From Aquimarina sediminis (GTDB taxonomy: Bacteria; Bacteroidota; Bacteroidia; Flavobacteriales; Flavobacteriaceae), in contig NZ_POYJ01000008.1 in NCBI RefSeq assembly GCF_002895435.1, positions 1-64,000 of the forward strand: a stretch of 64,000 bases of DNA, read 5' to 3'. Positions 44,838 to 53,773 of the stretch are shown here, one piece after another. The translations under genes were made by a program, and so were the position numbers. Every line of letters starts with the position of its first letter. Position 1 is the stretch's first letter. Under the pieces are notes generated by a model. The model was not told the DNA's origin and did no database searches. It worked only from the letters and a program-made list of their open reading frames with translations.

Positions 44838-45305
44838 ATGAAAAAAATAATAATCATTACATGTTTTTTTACACTTTTAATAGGTTGTAAAACAGATTCT
44901 TCAAAGGCTATGAATACTGTTGTGTTTCATAAAACTCACGAGCCTAAAAAATCTGGAGCTCCTTTTTCTGATATTGTTCAAGTGGGTAATATGTACTTTT
45001 TGTCGGGACAGGTAGGGATGGATCACACTATAAGAAAATTAGTAGAAGGTGGGATAGAAGCAGAAACAAAACAGACTTTAGATAATATTAAGGAGGTTTT
45101 GGAACATCATGATATGAAAATGGAAGATGTGGTAAAATGCACTGTAATTTTGAATGATATTGAAGATTTTTCTGCTTTTAATAGAATATATGAGACATAT
45201 TTCCCTCAAAAACCTGCTCGTACAACCTTTGCAGCAAAAGATCTAGCTGTAGGTGCAGCGATAGAGATTGAATGTATTGCTGTAAAACAGGATAAAATTA
45301 GATAG
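44838..45305 (+). CDS. RidA-family protein with lipoprotein signal
   Basis: This 155-aa protein has a lipoprotein signal (lipobox LIGC, Cys17) and then a complete YjgF/RidA domain (VGNMYFLSGQVGMD, NIKEVLEHHDMKMEDVVKCTVIL, KPARTTFAAKDLAVGAAIEIECIAV) with the active-site Arg of PARTTF. RidA proteins are normally cytoplasmic imine/enamine deaminases. This one is exported and lipid anchored, so its substrate lies in the envelope or outside. Confidence 0.88.
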   Translation: MKKIIIITCFFTLLIGCKTDSSKAMNTVVFHKTHEPKKSGAPFSDIVQVGNMYFLSGQVGMDHTIRKLVEGGIEAETKQTLDNIKEVLEHHDMKMEDVVKCTVILNDIEDFSAFNRIYETYFPQKPARTTFAAKDLAVGAAIEIECIAVKQDKIR

Positions 45306-45407
45306 AAATATATGTTTAATGTTTTATAATTTGGTGTTTCGTAACCTCATTTTGGTTAGAAGAGTTTTTCTATTGCAATTATTCTAAAATCATATTTTAA
45401 TATTATT

Positions 45408-45415
45408 TACATTTG
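45408..45415 (+). promoter_or_regulatory. -7 box giving a near-leaderless queE mRNA
   Basis: TACATTTG matches TAnnTTTG and ends 7 nt before the queE ATG. This leaves no room for a preQ1 riboswitch, which regulates this pathway in other bacteria. Confidence 0.55.
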
Positions 45416-45422
45416 CAGCCTT

Positions 45423-46052
45423 ATGCAAAAGAGTATACAGAAATTGGTGAATGATGGTAAGATGCTTCCGTTGATGGAAGAATTTTATACCATTCAGGGA
45501 GAAGGTTTTCATAAAGGAACAGCGGCATATTTTGTAAGAATTGGTGGTTGTGATGTGGGATGCCACTGGTGTGATGTTAAGGAAAGTTGGGATGCTAATC
45601 TACATCCCCCTACAGATACTGATGTTATCGTAGAAAATGCTTTGAAATATAGTAATGTTATTGTTGTTACTGGTGGAGAACCCCTTACATGGGATATGAC
45701 ATTGCTTACAAATGGCCTTAAAAAAGGAGGAGCACAGACGCATATAGAAACATCTGGGGCTTACCCTTTGACCGGAGATTGGGACTGGATTTGTCTTTCT
45801 CCGAAAAAAGTGAAACTCCCGAAAGAAGAAGTATATGCAAAAGCAGATGAGTTGAAATGCATTATATATAACAAAAGTGATTTTGAATTCGCCGAGAATC
45901 AGGCAAGTAAAGTCTCTGATGATTGTGTACTATATCTTCAACCAGAATGGAGTGTTCGCGAAAAAGTAATTCCTCTTATAGTGGATTATGTTATGAAAAA
46001 CCCAAAATGGAAAGTATCTCTTCAGACACATAAATATTTAAATATCCCTTAA
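45423..46052 (+). CDS. queE: 7-carboxy-7-deazaguanine synthase
   Basis: This 209-aa radical SAM enzyme converts 6-carboxy-tetrahydropterin to 7-carboxy-7-deazaguanine, in queuosine synthesis. It has the [4Fe-4S] Cys set C43-x3-C47-x2-C50 (GGCDVGCHWCD), FYTIQGEG at the N-terminus as in QueE, and GGEP near residue 84. It stands alone, with other que genes not in this window. It is the last gene before the small-peptide array. Confidence 0.95.
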   Translation: MQKSIQKLVNDGKMLPLMEEFYTIQGEGFHKGTAAYFVRIGGCDVGCHWCDVKESWDANLHPPTDTDVIVENALKYSNVIVVTGGEPLTWDMTLLTNGLKKGGAQTHIETSGAYPLTGDWDWICLSPKKVKLPKEEVYAKADELKCIIYNKSDFEFAENQASKVSDDCVLYLQPEWSVREKVIPLIVDYVMKNPKWKVSLQTHKYLNIP

Positions 46053-46194
46053 TGACTATATAATGTATGAATGTGGTGTAGGTAATTATTCCATATTTCT
46101 TCCAAAACTATACATTTTCCTTAGGATGTTTTTTTAGAATGATAAACGAAAATTACATTTCGTCGAATGTAAATGTTGTTCTAAATATGATTTT

Positions 46195-46222
46195 TGATCG
46201 ATGAACGTTTTTTTGAACGATC
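46195..46222. promoter_or_regulatory. Inverted repeat over the -33 region of peptide gene 1
   Basis: TGATCG (46195) and CGATCA (ending near 46222) flank a T-rich centre that holds the TTTG -33 element, with a GAACG direct repeat inside. It may be an operator. Further upstream, TTACATT/AATGTAA (46153-46172) can form a small hairpin. No gene is found in 46053-46271. Confidence 0.35.
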
Positions 46223-46245
46223 AGTGCAGATATATGATAAATTTG
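46212..46245 (+). promoter_or_regulatory. Promoter of peptide gene 1
   Basis: TTTG (46212-46215), a 22-nt spacer and TAAATTTG (46238-46245) precede the ATG by 26 nt. Confidence 0.6.
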
Positions 46246-46271
46246 TAGGTGTAATTAAAAATCAAATAAAT

Positions 46272-46370
46272 ATGAAACATTTTAACTCTATTTTCGGACT
46301 AAATTTTAACGTACTAATTAGTTTTCTAAAAGATTTACCAGGAGCATCCCGATATGCAATAAATAGATAA
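46272..46370 (+). CDS. 32-aa peptide, copy 1 of four-member tandem family
   Basis: This 32-codon gene has the same length as three others downstream, and they align without gaps. The core at residues 18-26 is FLKDLPGAS, followed by RYAINR. The N-terminal half is rich in Phe, Leu, Ile and Asn (MKHFNSIFGLNF). Net charge is about +3, and the central part would form an amphipathic helix that breaks at Pro23. There is no signal peptide, Cys or GG leader site. It has its own promoter and terminator and no adjacent export or modification genes. Function is unknown. A membrane-active, toxin-like or signalling peptide is possible. Confidence 0.8.
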   Translation: MKHFNSIFGLNFNVLISFLKDLPGASRYAINR

Positions 46371-46422
46371 TAGCTGTAATGTTATGTTGTAGTTTATTAT
46401 TTTGTTTTTTAGACCTTTAACT

Positions 46423-46452
46423 AGAGATTGTTTTGATAAGCAGTCTCTTTTT
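46423..46452 (+). terminator. Terminator of peptide gene 1
   Basis: AGAGATTG pairs with CAGTCTCT (one G-T pair) around a 10-nt loop and is followed by TTTTT. Confidence 0.75.
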
Positions 46453-46590
46453 ATTTGTAATACGAAAGAAAAAGACTACATGTTTTGTAGGAGGTTGGCT
46501 TCTTTTTTGGGTATTAACCCTTTTATTGTTGTTTGAACAAATAAGTAAGAATTTAATAAGGATATAGTTAAAAAATTAATGAATTATCAC

Positions 46591-46598
46591 TAAATTTA
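46591..46598 (+). promoter_or_regulatory. Candidate -7 box of peptide gene 2
   Basis: TAAATTTA differs from TAnnTTTG at the last base and lies 30 nt before the ATG. No clear -33 TTG is present. Confidence 0.35.
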
Positions 46599-46628
46599 AA
46601 TCCGGATTAATTAAAAAATATTACACAA

Positions 46629-46727
46629 ATGGGAACAACTTTTACTTTTAATGGACTTAATTTTAAAGGTATTATTAAATTCTTAAGAGATCTTCCAAGA
46701 GCGTCAGCGTATGTGATGCGTAATTGA
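46629..46727 (+). CDS. 32-aa peptide, copy 2 of four-member tandem family
   Basis: The core at residues 18-26 is FLRDLPRAS, followed by AYVMRN. Residues 9-12 (GLNF) match copy 1 exactly. Net charge is about +4, the highest of the four. F18, L22 and A25 are encoded by different synonymous codons than in copy 1, so this is not a recent DNA duplication. A 258-bp spacer with its own regulatory signals separates it from copy 1, and a strong terminator follows. Confidence 0.8.
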   Translation: MGTTFTFNGLNFKGIIKFLRDLPRASAYVMRN

Positions 46728-46774
46728 TCTAAAGTGTTTTGTAAAGATTTTTAAAATTATTTTTAAAACTAAGG

Positions 46775-46816
46775 AAAGAGACTATTCCCGAAAGGGGAAT
46801 ATTGTCTCTTTTTTTA
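46775..46816 (+). terminator. Terminator of peptide gene 2
   Basis: AAGAGAC pairs with GTCTCTT, and the inner ATTCCC pairs with GGGGAAT around CGAAA. A run of T follows. Confidence 0.9.
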
Positions 46817-46973
46817 TTTATAATAGAGGGGGATAACAGTGTTTTAAATAGGTAAATTGAAATATTTATGCTGTATTAATTTATCAGTAGCTGTAAAGGA
46901 AATGTATAATAATGATTTAGGGCAAAAAAGGGGGAGAAAACCCCTAAAATCCAATCTTTTAATGTAGGAAATT

Positions 46974-46988
46974 ACATCAGCTTGATGT
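46974..46988. repeat. Perfect hairpin between peptide genes 2 and 3
   Basis: ACATCA-GCT-TGATGT lies in the longest spacer (46728-47123). A second small hairpin, built on GGGG-GAGAAAA-CCCC, lies at about 46930-46946. Neither has a T-run. Confidence 0.4.
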
Positions 46989-47090
46989 GTTGCGTGACTC
47001 TTTTTGGGTTTTATGTCGATTTTCGAGTATTTTATATCTAAAATTTGAATTTGAGAATGTTAATTTTTTCCTCTCTGATAAGTTGAGTAT

Positions 47091-47098
47091 TATCTTTG
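47091..47098 (+). promoter_or_regulatory. -7 box of peptide gene 3
   Basis: TATCTTTG matches TAnnTTTG exactly and ends 25 nt before the ATG. It is the same box sequence as in the gyrB promoter. The -33 region is T-rich without TTG. Confidence 0.5.
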
Positions 47099-47123
47099 TA
47101 TAACAAATTAAAATCAAAAGATT

Positions 47124-47222
47124 ATGAGGCTATTTTTCGGTATTTTGGTTATAGATGTAAAAGCATTTAAGACTTTTTTGAGAGAACTGCCATCGGCTTG
47201 TAGTAATGCAATCCATAGGTAA
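47124..47222 (+). CDS. 32-aa peptide, copy 3 of four-member tandem family
   Basis: This is the most divergent member: the core at residues 18-26 is FLRELPSAC, followed by SNAIHR. Cys26 replaces Ser. The N-terminus is strongly hydrophobic (MRLFFGILVIDV). Net charge is about +3. F18, L19, L22, P23 and A25 are kept, and the ending AIHR is shared with copy 4. Its 3' side carries a small hairpin with GAGGGACAAT, also found after copy 4. Confidence 0.78.
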   Translation: MRLFFGILVIDVKAFKTFLRELPSACSNAIHR

Positions 47223-47229
47223 AATTCTT

Positions 47230-47255
47230 TAAAATTTGTTGAGGGACAATTTTAA
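47230..47255 (+). ncRNA. 3' element shared by peptide genes 3 and 4 (copy 3)
   Basis: GAGGGACAAT at 47241-47250 lies in the loop and 3' arm of a TTTGT/ACAA stem, 19 nt after the stop. The related GAGGGGACAAT follows copy 4. This is a conserved untranslated element whose role is unknown. Confidence 0.4.
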
Positions 47256-47367
47256 GAAGGGGAAAAATAAAGAATAAATTATTTTTTAATTATACTTTAG
47301 GAATTGAGGGAAATTACCCCATTATCCTAGTATAAAAAAACAGACTGGTTACGGTTGGATACGCTAG

Positions 47368-47407
47368 AATTGAGGCTTTTGTGTTCGTTATCGATAAAAC
47401 CTCAATT
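47368..47407. repeat. Hairpin upstream of peptide gene 4
   Basis: AATTGAGG pairs perfectly with CCTCAATT, extended inside by TTTT/AAAA, about 88 nt before the ATG of copy 4. It could end copy 3 transcripts or regulate copy 4. The T-run is weak. Confidence 0.45.
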
Positions 47408-47455
47408 TATATCTAAAATATTAAAAAAAATGTGGATATAACGTTATATTGGTGT

Positions 47456-47463
47456 TATATTTA
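47456..47463 (+). promoter_or_regulatory. Candidate -7 box of peptide gene 4
   Basis: TATATTTA differs from TAnnTTTG at the last base and lies 31 nt before the ATG, the same position as the box of copy 2. Confidence 0.35.
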
Positions 47464-47494
47464 AGTAATTATTATTAATTTAAAATAAAGGCAT

Positions 47495-47593
47495 ATGGGG
47501 CTATTTTACACGAAATTTAGATTAACTTTTAGAGTCGTAATGGATTTTCTAAAAGAATTACCTGGAGCATCTGGTCATGCTATCCATAGGTAA
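47495..47593 (+). CDS. 32-aa peptide, copy 4 of four-member tandem family
   Basis: The core at residues 18-26 is FLKELPGAS, followed by GHAIHR. The N-terminal half carries three basic residues (K7, R9, R13) alternating with hydrophobic ones, giving an amphipathic pattern. Net charge is about +3. It shares LPGAS with copy 1 and AIHR with copy 3. A conserved 3' element and a strong bidirectional terminator follow. The next gene is convergent. Confidence 0.8.
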   Translation: MGLFYTKFRLTFRVVMDFLKELPGASGHAIHR

Positions 47594-47609
47594 TATGAAG
47601 AACTATCGT

Positions 47610-47645
47610 ATTCTTGTTTGAGGGGACAATATACAGTACAAGAAT
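47610..47645 (+). ncRNA. 3' element shared by peptide genes 3 and 4 (copy 4)
   Basis: ATTCTTGT (47610-47617) pairs perfectly with ACAAGAAT (47638-47645). The loop holds GAGGGGACAAT, matching the element after copy 3. Confidence 0.45.
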
Positions 47646-47652
47646 GATTAGG

Positions 47653-47690
47653 AAAAAAAGCTTGAAAATTTATTTTCAAGCTTTTTTTTT
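47653..47690. terminator. Bidirectional terminator between peptide gene 4 and DUF2911 gene
   Basis: AAAGCTTGAAAAT pairs with ATTTTCAAGCTTT, with A- and T-runs on both sides. Confidence 0.9.
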
Positions 47691-47699
47691 ATGACTTTT

Positions 47700-48233
47700 T
47701 TATAGCATAAAAGGTACTTCTACACGAGTGGTATCCCATCCCATTACCATATGATATCCAGTGTCTACTTTTTTGAAGGCGATAGAAAAAACCTCTAACT
47801 CCTCCCCACTAGATACTGGAACGTTAATTCTAGCTATATCTTTGCTTTTGTCATAACTGTAAGCTCCCCAGCTGTCTAGATCAGAATTAATAATAATAGT
47901 CCATTCTTTTTCACCAGGAATAGTGAATAATGAGTATGTTCCAGCTTTAACAGTTTGGTCTCCCATTTTTACATCTTTAGAGAACCTGATTTCTGTAGCT
48001 TCATCTGCACCGGTTCTCCATACTTTATTATAAGCGGCCAAGCTACCAAAAATTTTACGTTCTTTCTTTTGTGGTCGACTATAGACAACTTTAATATCTG
48101 GTTTAGAGCTTCTATCTTTTTTTGCATAAGAAATATCCGTTGGGCTTTTCTGAAGTCCAGCAAATTTTTGAGCACTAACTGTCGAAAGTGTACCCAAAAA
48201 CATAATAACAATTAATAAGAGTGATTTTTTCAT
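47700..48233 (-). CDS. DUF2911 exported protein
   Basis: This 177-aa protein has a signal peptide ending VSAQ. The DUF2911 pattern is clear: KVVYSRPQKKERKIFGSLAAYNKVWRTGADEATEIRFSKDV, AGTYSLFTIPGEKEWTIIIN and a final beta strand with DTTRVEVPF. DUF2911 proteins are abundant and secreted in Bacteroidetes, and their activity is unknown. It converges with the peptide array, sharing its terminator. Confidence 0.93.
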   Translation of the reverse strand: MKKSLLLIVIMFLGTLSTVSAQKFAGLQKSPTDISYAKKDRSSKPDIKVVYSRPQKKERKIFGSLAAYNKVWRTGADEATEIRFSKDVKMGDQTVKAGTYSLFTIPGEKEWTIIINSDLDSWGAYSYDKSKDIARINVPVSSGEELEVFSIAFKKVDTGYHMVMGWDTTRVEVPFML

Positions 48234-48493
48234 AATGGTGATTTTAATTTTTATGATAGGCGTAAAGATATTCGTGAACTTACAAGTGAAATGTTAATCG
48301 AGTCTATAAATTCTGTTAAATGTTATGCATGACAATTTGATAGTATACAGGATAAGATAAACATTGTGTGGTTATATATTTATATGTTATCGATAATTAA
48401 TTGTTTTAATGTGTAAGGTGTTTTGGGTTTATTGTTTTTATTGTGTAATTATAGGATCACCTTTGACCTATTAAATAACAGAAATATAAAGAT

Positions 48494-50158
48494 ATGTGTG
48501 GAATTGTTTGTGCTTTTGATTTAAAGCAAGGTTCTGAGGAGTTAAGACCTCAATTACTAGAAATGTCTAAAAAAATTCGCCACAGGGGACCAGATTGGAG
48601 TGGGATATATTCGAATGAGAATGCGATAATGGCACATGAAAGGTTGGCGATTGTTGATCCAGTTTCTGGTAAACAACCATTGTTTAGTGCAGATAAAAAG
48701 TTGGTGCTTGCCGCTAATGGTGAAATTTATAATCATAGAGAACTTCGCAAACAATTTGAAGGGATATATGATTTCCAAACAGAATCTGATTGTGAGATTA
48801 TATTAGCGTTATATGAGAAAAAAGGTGCAGATTTTTTGGATGATCTGAGTGGTATCTTTGCTTTTGCATTGTACGATGTTGAAAAAGATGAGTATTTGAT
48901 ATCAAGAGATCATATGGGGATTATTCCATTATATATGGGATGGGATCAGAACGGTACTTTTTATGTTGGTTCAGAATTAAAAGCACTGGAAAGAGTGTGT
49001 ACTAAGATAGAATTATTTCCTCCAGGACATTATTTATATAGCAAAGATGGAGAGCTGAAGAGATGGTATAAAAGAGATTGGGCAGAGTATAAAGCAGTTC
49101 AGGAAAATCAAACCAGTATCGACGAGCTTAGAGACGCTTTAGAGGCAGCCGTTCACAGACAATTAATGTCTGATGTTCCTTATGGAGTGTTGTTGTCCGG
49201 TGGTTTGGATTCTTCTGTAACTTCTGCTATTGCTAAGAAATATTCAGAAAAAAGAATAGAATCGGGAGATACTAAGGACGCATGGTGGCCAAAGCTTCAT
49301 TCTTTTTCTGTAGGTTTAGAGGGGTCACCCGATTTAGAAGCTGCTCAAAAAGTAGCAGATCATATAGGTACAGTTCATCACGAAATCAAATTTACTATTA
49401 GAGAAGGTCTTGATGCGATAAAAGATGTGATTTACAACCTGGAGACTTATGATATTACAACTATTAGAGCATCTACTCCAATGTATTTAATGGCTAGAGT
49501 TATTAAATCAATGGGAGTGAAGATGGTATTGTCGGGAGAAGGAGCTGATGAGATATTTGGAGGGTACTTATATTTCCATAAAGCACCAAATGCAAAAGAG
49601 TTTCATGAAGAAACTGTTCGTAAACTGGATAAGTTGCATATGTATGATTGTTTAAGAGCAAATAAATCACTTGCTGCATGGGGAATAGAAGGAAGAGTGC
49701 CGTTTTTGGATAAAGAATTTATGGACGTGGCAATGCGTATTAATCCAGAGGATAAGATGATTAACGGAGAAAGAATGGAAAAATGGGTTATTCGTAAAGC
49801 TTTTGAGTCTTATTTACCAGAAAGTGTAGCATGGAGACAAAAAGAGCAATTTTCGGATGGAGTTGGGTATAGTTGGATTGATACCTTAAAAGAAGTTGTA
49901 GAAACTGAAGTTACAGATGAACAAATGCAAAATGCACATTTTAGATTTCCAATTCAAACACCTCAGAATAAAGAAGAGTTCTATTATCGTTCTATTTTTG
50001 AAGGTCATTTCCCTAGTGATGCAGCAGCGTTAAGTGTTCCGCAAGAGCCGTCAGTAGCATGTAGTACAAAGATCGCTTTAGAATGGGATGAAGCTTTTAA
50101 AAATATGAATGACCCAAGTGGAAGAGCTGTTGCTAATGTGCATGAAGAAGCTTATTAA
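48494..50158 (+). CDS. asnB: Asparagine synthase B (glutamine-hydrolysing)
   Basis: This 554-aa enzyme makes asparagine from aspartate with glutamine and ATP. After Met removal Cys2 (MCGIVCAFD) is the glutaminase nucleophile. The amidotransferase loop RHRGPDWSG and the synthetase PPi loop LLSGGLDSS are intact, with SGEGADEIFGGY as the second signature. The length equals E. coli AsnB. It lies between a 260-bp AT-rich upstream region and its own terminator. Confidence 0.97.
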   Translation: MCGIVCAFDLKQGSEELRPQLLEMSKKIRHRGPDWSGIYSNENAIMAHERLAIVDPVSGKQPLFSADKKLVLAANGEIYNHRELRKQFEGIYDFQTESDCEIILALYEKKGADFLDDLSGIFAFALYDVEKDEYLISRDHMGIIPLYMGWDQNGTFYVGSELKALERVCTKIELFPPGHYLYSKDGELKRWYKRDWAEYKAVQENQTSIDELRDALEAAVHRQLMSDVPYGVLLSGGLDSSVTSAIAKKYSEKRIESGDTKDAWWPKLHSFSVGLEGSPDLEAAQKVADHIGTVHHEIKFTIREGLDAIKDVIYNLETYDITTIRASTPMYLMARVIKSMGVKMVLSGEGADEIFGGYLYFHKAPNAKEFHEETVRKLDKLHMYDCLRANKSLAAWGIEGRVPFLDKEFMDVAMRINPEDKMINGERMEKWVIRKAFESYLPESVAWRQKEQFSDGVGYSWIDTLKEVVETEVTDEQMQNAHFRFPIQTPQNKEEFYYRSIFEGHFPSDAAALSVPQEPSVACSTKIALEWDEAFKNMNDPSGRAVANVHEEAY

Positions 50159-50223
50159 CTTGTCTTAGTTTTATGATAAAAATTGTAATTTGAGTTAGCA
50201 AAAAAAAGAGTTAATAAAAAATG

Positions 50224-50265
50224 ATAAGACCCTAAGAGAATTTTCTAGGGTCTTATTGAGTTTTT
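50224..50265 (+). terminator. Terminator after asnB
   Basis: ATAAGACCCTA pairs perfectly with TAGGGTCTTAT around an 11-nt loop and is followed by TGAGTTTTT. The rest of 50159-50656 holds only the gyrB promoter and no convincing gene. Confidence 0.75.
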
Positions 50266-50587
50266 GAATGGATATAAAATCCTTTGAGATTGTTTTTAAT
50301 TTGTTAATAAGAACTAAAAAATCCTTTGCTAGGATAGATTTGATTTTTTTACCAAAACGTCTAAAAAGATAGGTGAGTAAAGGAGTGTAGATTATATATT
50401 TGTATGCTGATAGTGTGTTCATTTCTAAACATTTAATATATAAAGTGTAAAAAATGTTTAAAAATGTTATTTTAATCTTAAATTCAATTTAAGGGCGTTT
50501 TTATCGTTTTTAAGAGCATTTTTTTCTTTTCTGGTACTATTCTTAACCAATTGTTGATAACTCTTTAAATCCTCTTTGATAAAACCC

Positions 50588-50617
50588 TTTGATCCTTTTG
50601 CTGTTTTTCTATCTTTG
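50588..50617 (+). promoter_or_regulatory. gyrB promoter
   Basis: TTTG-N18-TATCTTTG matches the Bacteroidetes consensus. Initiation near 50621 leaves a leader of about 35 nt. Confidence 0.6.
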
Positions 50618-50644
50618 TTTGTTGTCAAAACAAAAAAATAATAA

Positions 50645-52597
<1,953 letters not shown>

Positions 52598-52619
52598 GTA
52601 ACAAATTATAATAAAGCTT

Positions 52620-52655
52620 AAAATCCGCTATACTTCTGTGTAGCGGATTTTTTTT
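52620..52655 (+). terminator. gyrB terminator
   Basis: AAATCCGCTA pairs with TAGCGGATTT around TACTTCTGTG, followed by a run of T. Confidence 0.92.
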
Positions 52656-52685
52656 ATATTGCAGAGCCTATTAAACCCAAATCTT

Positions 52686-53687
52686 ATGAAAAAATATACC
52701 GTGTTACTGGCATTACTACTAAGTTATGCTGCCTTTTCACAAACAGATATTGATCAAATTCTGGAAATTGGAATAGAAAATGCTCAAAGGTTTAGTGAGG
52801 ATTATTTTGCCTCTGCAGGAGAATCTTTGGTGAATACAGTCTCTAATGGTTGGTATAATACGGCTGAAACAAAAAAACTATGGCATTTTGAAGTTGGAAT
52901 CGTAGGTAATCTTTCCTTTGTTAGAGAAGAAAAACAATCTTTTGTTTTAAATGTTCAGGATTATACAGATTTATCGTTTAGAAATGGGCAAACCAGTCAG
53001 ATAGTGGCAAATGCATTGGGAGTTAATGAAGGAGATGTTTCCGTTGTTGTAAATCAAGGGCAAATTACAGAAGTAGAAATAGTATTACCTGATGGAATAG
53101 GTGATTCTGAGATTAATTCTTTACCAAGTGGGTTTCTTCAAGGATCGCTTGGATTAATTAAGAGCACAGAAATTAAATTACGGTTTTTGCCTAGGATGAA
53201 AGCTGTACAAGATGCAGAGATACAATTGTATGGTATTGCGTTTCAACATGAGTTTACTGATTGGGTGTTTCCTTTGAAGAGATGGCCAGTTAGACTTTCG
53301 GGATTATTAGGATATACAAATGTAAAAGGCTTTTATGATATTAATTCAGATAGTGGAGTAGCAGGTGCAGATCAAGAAGTGCGTTTAAATACAAATTCTT
53401 GGCTTATTACTGGTATTGTGTCAACCAAGTTACCAGTTCTAAATTTTTATGGAGGTTTAGGGTATTATTTTGGTTCTAGTGATGCAGATGTTTTAGGGAC
53501 ATACCAGGTGCAAAATGGACCTTTAATATCTCAAACGTTAACAGATCCTATTAGTGTGAGAAATAAAACAAATGGTGTAAAGGCTACGATAGGAGCAAAA
53601 GCGCAATTTGGTATTTTTAGAGCTAATTTAGATTATACGCTACAAAACTATAACAACCTTTCTTTGGGGCTTAATTTTGGCTGGTAA
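52686..53687 (+). CDS. DUF6588-like exported protein (beta-barrel type)
   Basis: This 333-aa protein starts at ATG 52686 (MKKYTV), giving a proper signal peptide ending AAFSQ, whereas an earlier in-frame start would add nine residues. The pattern of alternating hydrophobic residues, with repeated strands ending in Phe or Trp (LSLGLNFGW at the very C-terminus), indicates an outer-membrane beta barrel. It resembles the Bacteroidetes DUF6588 family. The N-terminal IGIENAQRFSEDYFASAGESLVNTVSNGWYNTA is the family's usual opening. Confidence 0.8.
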   Translation: MKKYTVLLALLLSYAAFSQTDIDQILEIGIENAQRFSEDYFASAGESLVNTVSNGWYNTAETKKLWHFEVGIVGNLSFVREEKQSFVLNVQDYTDLSFRNGQTSQIVANALGVNEGDVSVVVNQGQITEVEIVLPDGIGDSEINSLPSGFLQGSLGLIKSTEIKLRFLPRMKAVQDAEIQLYGIAFQHEFTDWVFPLKRWPVRLSGLLGYTNVKGFYDINSDSGVAGADQEVRLNTNSWLITGIVSTKLPVLNFYGGLGYYFGSSDADVLGTYQVQNGPLISQTLTDPISVRNKTNGVKATIGAKAQFGIFRANLDYTLQNYNNLSLGLNFGW

Positions 53688-53773
53688 TTAACATTCTATT
53701 TGTTAATGAATTCGTTAAAGAATTCGTATTTTCGCGAGACAAATAAGTTTAATTATACTCAAAAAAATATACC

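Noticed and set aside
45300..45422. preQ1 riboswitch before queE
   Set aside because: The -7 box lies 7 nt from the ATG, so there is no transcribed leader in which it could fold.
46053..47699. CRISPR array or RiPP cluster
   Set aside because: The repeated units are similar at protein level, not identical DNA repeats with spacers. No cas, LanM, radical SAM maturase or peptidase-transporter gene is adjacent; queE is a queuosine enzyme.
50195..50422. 75-aa minus-strand frame between asnB and gyrB
   Set aside because: It runs through the asnB terminator hairpin, and its composition is that of AT-rich non-coding DNA.
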